Shown piece after piece: positions 57,867 to 64,000 of a stretch of DNA of 64,000 nucleotides (positions within the stretch are counted from its first letter, which is position 1; each line of letters starts with the position of its first letter). Made by a program: the position numbers and the translations under genes. Source of the stretch: Megalonaias nervosa (taxonomy: Eukaryota; Mollusca; Bivalvia; Unionida; Unionidae); NCBI GenBank assembly GCA_016617855.1, contig JAECUM010006766.1, positions 21,758 to 85,757 of the forward strand, written 5' to 3'. The notes under the pieces were generated by a model. It searched no databases. It saw only the letters and a program-made list of their open reading frames with translations, and was not told the DNA's origin.

Positions 57867-58084
57867 TTATTTATTTTTTTTTTGGTCATCGACGGCGACT
57901 ATTTCATCTTTGGATTCGTTGTTATACAAAATATCATCTTCGCTATAACCAGCAGATTTATCTAAATTTCCTGCTGTAAATTGTCGTCGACGACGCTGTC
58001 GTTGGTGATCTTATCACTAGCTTTTGTATTGTCGACGACGCTGTCGTCGGCATATACTTCAGCAAGCCGTTTTATCAGGTCCAT
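57867..58084 (-). pseudogene. Small acidic protein, one frameshift
   Basis: It starts MDLIKRLAEVYADDSVVDN at 58,084 in a TATAATATG context, with the short repeat DDSVVDN / NDSVVDDN. A stop follows at ...NLQQEI, but another frame goes on with AGYSEDDILYNNESKDEIVA and stops near 57,867. The start is 30 bp from that of the divergent gene at 58,115. Strongly acidic; no family recognised. Confidence 0.4.
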
Positions 58085-58114
58085 ATTATATTTTTTTATC
58101 TAATTATAATAATA

Positions 58115-58297
58115 ATGACCAGCGAAACGAAATATCATCAGAAAGTTAACATATTAAATTATAAAGAACTAGCGGAAGCAGTTAGAAAATGTCTGTCAGG
58201 CTGTAATACTTTTGTTGATGCTAATGTTATGCAAGGTAAATCTGATAAAATTCTCCTAACAGCAGCAGAAAAAATAAACTTAATGATAGCGCATTAA
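58115..58297 (+). CDS. Unknown 60-aa protein
   Basis: The start is ATG 58,115 in an AATAATAATG context. MTSETKYHQKVNILNYKELA... has a predicted helix with two Cys (KCLSGC). No family is recognised. It lies divergent to the acidic gene and convergent with the HNH gene, 50 bp before its end. Confidence 0.45.
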   Translation: MTSETKYHQKVNILNYKELAEAVRKCLSGCNTFVDANVMQGKSDKILLTAAEKINLMIAH

Positions 58298-58347
58298 TAA
58301 CACTAAAATTTAATCGCGATGATGTTCTGATGCTCGCTCATAATTGT

Positions 58348-59141
58348 CTAACCAAACCTGAAAATAAATCTATCGAAAGTTGATTGTGATGTTGCTGATT
58401 TTTTTGTCCCATCAGCTACAAATTTTATTACACCTGGATTAATTTTATGATATTTTGCAGCAGCTGTTATTGATTTAAATTTTATTTTGTCTCCAGTTTC
58501 AAGATTTGTTGAGATAATTGGTCTAGCATATCTAGCACCACCAGTATCTCCTCTTCTACTATTTTCTTGAGATGTAACTAAATCTAAATTTTCTAAACGA
58601 TTATCTGTTTTACTTTTATTAATATGATCGATAACCAAATTATTTAAAATAGCGCCATGAAAAACCTCATAAACAAACCTATGCAATAGATAACGAACTT
58701 GATCAGTTTTTATTCCACGTACCATCACACCAAGATAACTATCTTTTCTTAAATTTCCAACAACATTTTTGGGTTTTTTTGTCTAATAATTCCTTTATCA
58801 TTAGCCTCATACAGATCAAATATTGGATGAGGCTGAAATTCGTCTTGCAATGATAAATTTTCAATATTATCATCATTAACTGCACCGTTAACATGATAAA
58901 CTCGCTGTCCATTTGGAATGTCTCCACAAAATAACGTATAAATAAAATCTTTTCTAAACATTTTGATTTTATCTGTATTATCTCCTTTCACATTTATTAT
59001 CATTCCAGCTGGAGTTGCTTTACCAAAAGGTCGTCCGTACCTGACATGAATAACCGAACCAAGTGTGTTTCCTGCATATAAGTTGTACTCTGGGTGAACG
59101 TGATATTCTTCCTGTTCCTATGCTGTTATATTTTCTGACAT
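58348..59141 (-). pseudogene. HNH endonuclease with two HNH-like modules and NUMOD1 tail
   Basis: It starts MSENITA at 59,141 (GGTATAATG context), with TAG as codon 8; the frame continues with EEYHVHPEYNLYAGN. First module: FRKDFIYTLFCGDIPNGQRV..VNGAVNDDNIENL. After a frameshift near 58,745 the second module: HRFVYEVFHGAILNNLVIDH followed by INKSKTDNRLENLDLVTSQE, a clear HNH_3 motif (DH..N.K.DNR.ENL). The tail FKSITAAAKYHKINPGVIKF is a NUMOD1-like DNA-binding repeat. The first module lacks the catalytic His. Such enzymes are usual in homing or phage-like settings. Divergent to PolB, 73 bp apart. Confidence 0.8.
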
Positions 59142-59214
59142 TATACCTGTAAAAAGTTATATTTCTAATTGAAAATAAACAGAAAACCAATTGAATATAA
59201 AAATATTATATATA

Positions 59215-62200
59215 ATGTTAAAATTGCGAGATATTGCCAAAAAGAGCCTATCCGAAAATGTTGAAAAAATTGCTAGTGCATTTTCTGGCTATGATAAAGT
59301 TATAAATTTGATAATCAAAATGTTTTAGCAAATTTTAACTCCACAAATTTATTTCATCTTTTACAACCTGTTATAGTTCAAGAACTTGCAGTTCACAAAA
59401 GTATCAAGCTAATAGTGCAATATCATGTAATTTTATCAAAGTTACGTGCAATCGAAAAGATGTACTTGATATAATTTTTGAAAATGCAAATTTCGACAGC
59501 GAAATTGCCGAGCCATATTTAACAGCTAAATCACGAAAAAGATTAACTGGAACAAATATTGCCACAGTTGCCAGTGAAATACACCAAGAAATTTGGAAAA
59601 AGCTTGAGGAATTTACTTCATCAGGATCAGGTTGGTAATTTGAAATGATAAAAGAAGTTTTATTTCACACAGCAAAATTCAACGTACTTCGCGGTAGTTC
59701 TTACGTTGATCTCCCTCAAAAAATTAAAAACAAACAATGTTGTATAAATATCAAAAACAGCGACAATGAGTGTTTCCGTTGGGCAATTTTGTCTGCAAGA
59801 CATCCTCAAAATTGCAACTCCAACCAAGTTGATAAATATTTGCCGTACAAAAATGAATTGGATTTTGACGGAATAACTTTTCCAGTGGCAGAAAATCAGA
59901 TACCAAAGTTTGAAAAACAAAACAATATTTCAATAAATGTTTTCGGACTAGATGAGAGAGAAAATGTTTGCCCGAAATATATTTCAGAAAATGCTACGCA
60001 GTTGACAATAAATTTGTTATTTTATAAAGGACATTATTGCTGGATAAAAAACTTTAACGGGTTAGTTGGCAGACAGTATAATAAGTATCACGGAAAAAAA
60101 TATTTCTGTTACAGATGTTTACAAGGGTTTTCTAAGCCTGAAACTTTACAAGAGCATGTTAAATATTGTGTTAACGTTCAAAGAATAACAATGCCAACAG
60201 AGAAAGAAAAAGCATTAAAATTTAAAAATTATAATCATAAGCTAAGTATCTCGTTTGTTATTTATGCAGATTTTGAGTGTCTACTTGTTCCTGTGGCAGG
60301 TGCAGAAAATGATCCAAATAAATCGAGTACAAGAAAAATACAACAACATGTTCCTTGCGGGGTTTCCTACAAAGTAGTTTGTTGTGCTGATGATAATTTT
60401 TCAAGTCCAGTAAAGTTATATCGTAGCAGAGATCCGGCTGTGTGGTTATTAAAAAATTTAATAGATGATGTTAGTAAAATATCGAAATTCAAAACAGCTC
60501 CAATAAAAATAACATCCAAAGAACAACTTGATTTTGATAATGCAGTTCATTGTCATATCTGCGAAAAGTTGTTAGTAGACTGTAACGGAGTCCATGATAA
60601 AGTGCGAGATCACTGTCATCTAACTGGCAAGTATCGAGGAGCAGCTCATAACAATCGCAATCTAAAATTTCATGCACCAAAATTTATTCCTGTAGTTTTA
60701 CATAATTTTCGTGGTTATGATAGTCATATCATTGTAGAAGCTTTCGGCAATGAGGAAATTAAATCTAAGCTAAAACTCGACAATGTAGTAAAATGTATAC
60801 CAAATAATTTTGAAAAATATATGTCAGTTACGCTTGGCAAATTACGTTTCATTGACAGTCTGCAATTTATGGCAGCTCCGCTAGATGAACTTGTAAAAGG
60901 TTGTAACAATTTCAATAATCTAAAAAGTTGTTTTGGTGAAAACTACGTCGATCTGACAAAAAAGGTATTTTTCCTTATGAATCCCTAGACGACTGGAGCA
61001 GATTTGATGAAACTTCTCTGCCTGGCAAGGACAAGTTTTATTCACAGCTGAAAGGCGAAGGTATATCAGACGACGAGTACAAATATGCACAAGATATTTG
61101 GAGTAAATTCGAATGCAGGACATTTGGTGATTATCATGATTTATATTTGAAAACAGATGTGTTATTGTTAGCTGATGTTTTCGAGAGTTTTCGTCGAGTT
61201 AGTCATGAAAATTATGGATTAGACCCCTGTTGGTATTATTCTGCACCAGGACTATCTTGGGATGCTCTGCTAAAAACAAGTAAGATAGAATTGGATCTCT
61301 TGACAGATGTTGATATGTTTAATTTTACTGGAAAAGGTATCAGAGGCGGAATTAGCGTCATAACAAAAAAATATGCAGTAGCTAATAATAAATGTCTGGT
61401 AAATTACAATAAAAATTTACCGTCAAATTATATTATTTATCTGGACAATCATAATTTGTATGGTTCGGCAATGTCAGAGCCGATGCCGTGCAACAGATTT
61501 CATTGGATAACTCCAGATCAATTTCTTAGCGAAACAGAAAAAAATCTCCCAGAAAATTTCAGTTATTTTGTTGAAGTAGATCTCGATTATCCTGGGTCAC
61601 TGCACAACCTACATAAAGATTATCCGTTTTATGCAGAGTCCATGGTGATAGACTATAGCTTATTATCACCTGAACAACAGGCAGCAACAACAGCAAAAAA
61701 TTCGATTGTTAATAAGCTAGTTCCAAATTTACTCAGTAAACGGAATTACCTTTTGCACTATAGAAACCTAAAACAAGCAGTCGACCACGGCTTAGTCTTA
61801 AGGAAGGTTCATCGCGTGTTAAAATTCAAACAATCTCGTTGGATGGCAGATTATATTGATTTAAATACCAAACGTCGCGCAACTTCTAGAACTGAATTTG
61901 AGAAGAACTTCTTTAAACTTATGAACAATTCCGTATTTGGCAAGACGATGGAGAATATTCGAAAACGCGTAAATATTGAGATTGTAAATGACATAAATCG
62001 CAGGAATATATTAGTTAACGATGACGGTTTTGTCAGTATAAAAATATTTAACGACAGTCTCGTTGCAATACAGCGACGAAAGACAAATTGAAAGTTAAAT
62101 AAACCAATTTACGTTGGTGCGTCGGTATTGGACATATCAAAGTGGTTGATGTACGATTTTCACTACGGATTTGTTAAGAGAATCTGGCCAGATTCAAACT

Positions 62201-62683
62201 TATTGTTTACCGATACAGATTCGCTAGTTTATGATATAAAATGTGAAGATGTCTATCAGGATATTTATGACCACCGTGACCTATTTGATTTATCAGACTA
62301 TCCGGAGAGTAGTGGATTTCATGATCCAACTAACAAGAAAGTTATTGGCAAATTTAAGGACGACTTTATGTTTGTGCCAGTTAAGGAATTTGTCGGACTA
62401 AGAAGTAAAATGTACGCCGTAATTTTAGATGACAATAAACTCACAAAAAAAAGCAAAAGGTATTCCTCCTGGGTATGTGAAAAAATGTATGAAATTTGAT
62501 GATTTTAAAGCAGCACTAAACAATAATGTCAGCTTTATTAGAACAAATGTTATTAGATCAAATCATCACAAACTTGAAACAGATACAATCATTGAACGTG
62601 GACTAAGTAATTTTGATGCCAAACGCTATTGCGAGGACGGGGTTAATACATTAGCTATTGGACATTTTTCGTCTAAACTTTAG
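59215..62683 (+). pseudogene. Protein-primed family-B DNA polymerase
   Basis: The start is ATG 59,215 (TATATAATG context); the N-terminal region is in two frames and ends TSSGSGW, then an in-frame TAA (59,636-59,638), then the long frame with VLRGSSYVDLP and DNECFRWAIL, usual for Polinton PolB. In order: C2H2-like CYRCLQGF, ExoI YADFECLL, Zn/His block VRDHCHLTGKYRGAAH, ExoII HNFRGYDSH, frameshift near 60,970, ExoIII YHDLYLKTDVLLLADV, Pol A YLDNHNLYGSAM, Pol B LMNNSVFGKTMENI, TGA at 62,089-62,091, Pol C FTDTDSL, frameshift in the A8 run near 62,446, and KKAKGIPPGYV. It would copy the element from protein-primed ends. About 1,150 aa. Confidence 0.9.
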
Positions 62684-62688
62684 AAATA

Positions 62689-63141
62689 ATGTTTGAAAAT
62701 TTAACATTATCCGATGGAGTTAATAGTAAGGTTAAGGTGTTGATGATTAACGACCAACCACTACGGTTTGAATTTAATGATGACATTTCAGGAATTTGTT
62801 TTAGTAAATTTGATAGAATAAAACTCTCGCTTATTAAATCAGATGACAGCAAATATTTTGGTTATCTTGAAAAGTTGAGAGACAATCTCGGACAAAAATA
62901 TAATAATCTTCATAATCCAATCAGCCAGGAAAAATATACCAAAATAAATATTGACCTAAACCGGTCGAAGGTTTTTGCAAAAGGTTATAAGTATTATGTC
63001 AACAGGGTAACAATGAGAGAGTTATTTGAATGTCATCGAAAAGTAAGTGGGAAAGTTAAATTTCATTTGTATAAACATGATGACAAATTATTTCTGGTAG
63101 CTACTGTACAAATATTAATTATTGGCGAAGAAGTTCTTTAA
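62689..63141 (+). CDS. Unknown 150-aa protein after PolB
   Basis: An intact frame starting MFENLTLSDGVNSKVKVLMI, GAAATAATG context, five bases after the PolB stop. Mixed alpha/beta look: INDQPLRFEFNDDISGICF, then helices, then VKFHLYKHDDKLFLVATVQI. No catalytic motif. The same position and the pattern '.GV.SK...V.ING.PL' are, as far as I recall, common in this Polinton group. A DNA-binding role beside PolB is a guess. It ends 42 bp before the right TIR. Confidence 0.6.
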   Translation: MFENLTLSDGVNSKVKVLMINDQPLRFEFNDDISGICFSKFDRIKLSLIKSDDSKYFGYLEKLRDNLGQKYNNLHNPISQEKYTKINIDLNRSKVFAKGYKYYVNRVTMRELFECHRKVSGKVKFHLYKHDDKLFLVATVQILIIGEEVL

Positions 63142-63182
63142 GACCTTTGAAAATCAAGAACCTAAATTTTCAAGAAAAAATT

Positions 63183-63712
63183 TCACTTACCTTTTGATCG
63201 TCTCAGCGAAGCGCATCTCTGCAGACTGAACATTTGGGCGGCTTTGTATACTCCGTGCTGATTCTCTCCAGAAAGTTCTTATTGCACAATATTACATCAT
63301 CCTTCCGGAAATTGCACAGTATTTCATCATCCTTCCAGAACATTCTTATGACGCAGTTCCGGTCATTCCTAAACACCGCAGTCTATTTTTAGACATTTAT
63401 CGATCGCAACACTGCAGTCTCTGTCTAGGCAGAGAACATGTATATAATTCGAAAGATAGTCTGTTATAGGAATGGGGGGAGGGTGTTTTACAGGGGAAGG
63501 GGTGTAAACTCTAGAAAACCTGGTTAATACAAGTATGATCGGGGGAAACACTGTTAGACTGTTCTGGAGTGGGAGAGAGGGCCTACTCCTGACAAGTATA
63601 TTTTCTAACCTGTTTCAAGTTAAGATACAGGTTCGTTACAAATATTTTCTAATGGAAGGGTTGGTGGGGGGTCAAAGGTCATTAAAATCTAGAAGTCCTA
63701 TTTTCCTCTACT
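63183..63712 (-). repeat. Right terminal inverted repeat of Polinton-1
   Basis: It is the reverse complement of 45,491-46,014, ending ...TTTTCCTCTACT. Its outer third (63,542-63,712) is the first of at least three copies of a 175-bp tandem unit. Differences from the left copy are scattered and both TIRs have aged separately. Confidence 0.9.
63187..63251 (-). promoter_or_regulatory. Inward-facing core promoter, mini-ORF and splice donor in the right TIR
   Basis: On the minus strand: TATACAAAG (63,242-63,250), initiator TCAGTC (63,224-63,229), ATG at 63,216 opening MRFAETIKR and TAA at 63,187-63,189. AAAAG|GTAAGT (junction at 63,191/63,190) is a perfect match to the splice-donor consensus. The same block occurs in the left TIR at 45,941-46,005. 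It might give a short spliced leader exon; unproven. Confidence 0.5.
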
Positions 63713-64000
63713 GGAGAGGGGAACACTGTTAGACTGTCCTGGAGTGGGAGAGAGGGCCTTCTCCTGACAAGTATATTTTCTAACCTGTTTCAAGTTAAGA
63801 TACAGGTTCGTTACAAATATTTTCTAATGGAAGGGTTGGTGGGGGGTCAAAGGTCATTAAAATCTAGAAGTCCTATTTTCCTCTACTGGAGAGGGGAACA
63901 CTGTTAGACTGTCCTGGAGTGGGAGAGAGGGCCTTCTCCTGACAAGTATATTTTCTAACCTGTTTCAAGTTAAGATACAGGTTCGTTACAAATATTTTCT
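63542..64000. repeat. 175-bp tandem repeat at the Polinton-1 right end
   Basis: Copies start at 63,547, 63,722 and 63,897 (marked by 'aacactgttagactgt'), giving an exact 175-bp period; the array runs off the window. Copies two and three are identical over the part seen, and copy one differs at only a few sites. Units contain 'ggagtgggagagagggcc', 'gtttcaagttaagatacagg' and 'gggtcaaaggtcattaaaat'. The left TIR has a single copy. Confidence 0.92.

Larger units (their letters stand above)
45491..63712 (+). mobile_element. Polinton/Maverick element ('Polinton-1'), near full length
   Basis: About 18.2 kb between terminal inverted repeats that begin AGTA..., as Polintons do (5'-AG). It includes a later 1,004-bp LTR insertion; without that it is 17.2 kb, within the usual 15-20 kb. 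Order: four minus-strand genes (including a fiber-like one), then plus-strand ATPase, coiled-coil protein, penton, small protein, MCP, pX-like, protease, zinc ribbon, PLA2/integrase, then short unknowns, HNH (minus), PolB and a 150-aa gene. The left flank is minisatellite. The right flank is not in the window, so the expected 6-bp target duplication cannot be checked. Confidence 0.93.

Noticed and set aside
59645..59660. PolB start at the ATG at 59,645
   Set aside because: The same frame is open upstream through a single TAA into the typical GSGW N-terminal region, and the ATG at 59,215 has the family start context.

Overview
This is a AT-rich, gene-poor eukaryotic (animal) genomic window made almost entirely of mobile elements and tandem repeats. 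I recognise no host gene, no rRNA or tRNA gene, and nothing prokaryotic. The mix of Polinton/Maverick elements, a Gypsy family with Copia-like gene order (Gmr1 type), and very dense mini- and microsatellites fits a marine invertebrate such as a mollusc. That is an inference; no sequence here fixes the species.

Layout. 1-8.8 kb: non-coding DNA with short duplications, minisatellites, a 166-bp hAT-type MITE and one orphan ORF. 8.8-22.8 kb: remains of an old Polinton ('Polinton-2') with an FtsK/A32-like ATPase, a zinc-ribbon plus phospholipase-A2-like protein, a DDE integrase, an SF1 helicase and a shattered capsid cassette. It is cut by a solo LTR at 10,843-11,753 and by a Gmr1-like element (A, about 14.8-20.7 kb). 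24.4-30.5 kb: a second Gmr1-like element (B). 30.5-45.5 kb: non-coding DNA with five minisatellite arrays (one of 67-bp units, 2.6 kb), a degraded unrecognised coding block at 37.4-39.6 kb, and another solo LTR. 45.5-63.7 kb: a nearly complete Polinton ('Polinton-1') with about 525-bp terminal inverted repeats. It sits inside a 35-bp minisatellite, and its right end is amplified as 175-bp tandem units that run off the window.

Polinton-1 carries a virus-like gene set: A32-like packaging ATPase, penton-like minor capsid protein, double-jelly-roll major capsid protein, pX-like virion peptides, adenovirus-type maturation protease, PLA2-like protein joined to a retroviral-type integrase, protein-primed family-B DNA polymerase, a fiber-like protein with a discoidin-like head, an HNH endonuclease, and several unknown genes. 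Together they would supply replication (PolB), integration (INT), capsid building and maturation (MCP, penton, protease, ATPase) and possibly entry (fiber, PLA2). This copy is dead: the MCP gene holds a 1,000-bp solo LTR flanked by TCAC repeats, and most other genes have stops or homopolymer frameshifts.

Most interesting signals: nearly every Polinton-1 gene on both strands starts with the same ATA-ATG / TATAATG context touching the start codon; each TIR carries an inward-facing TATA box, initiator, 9-codon ORF and splice-donor-like site; and both Gmr1-like copies share the same integrase catalytic loss.
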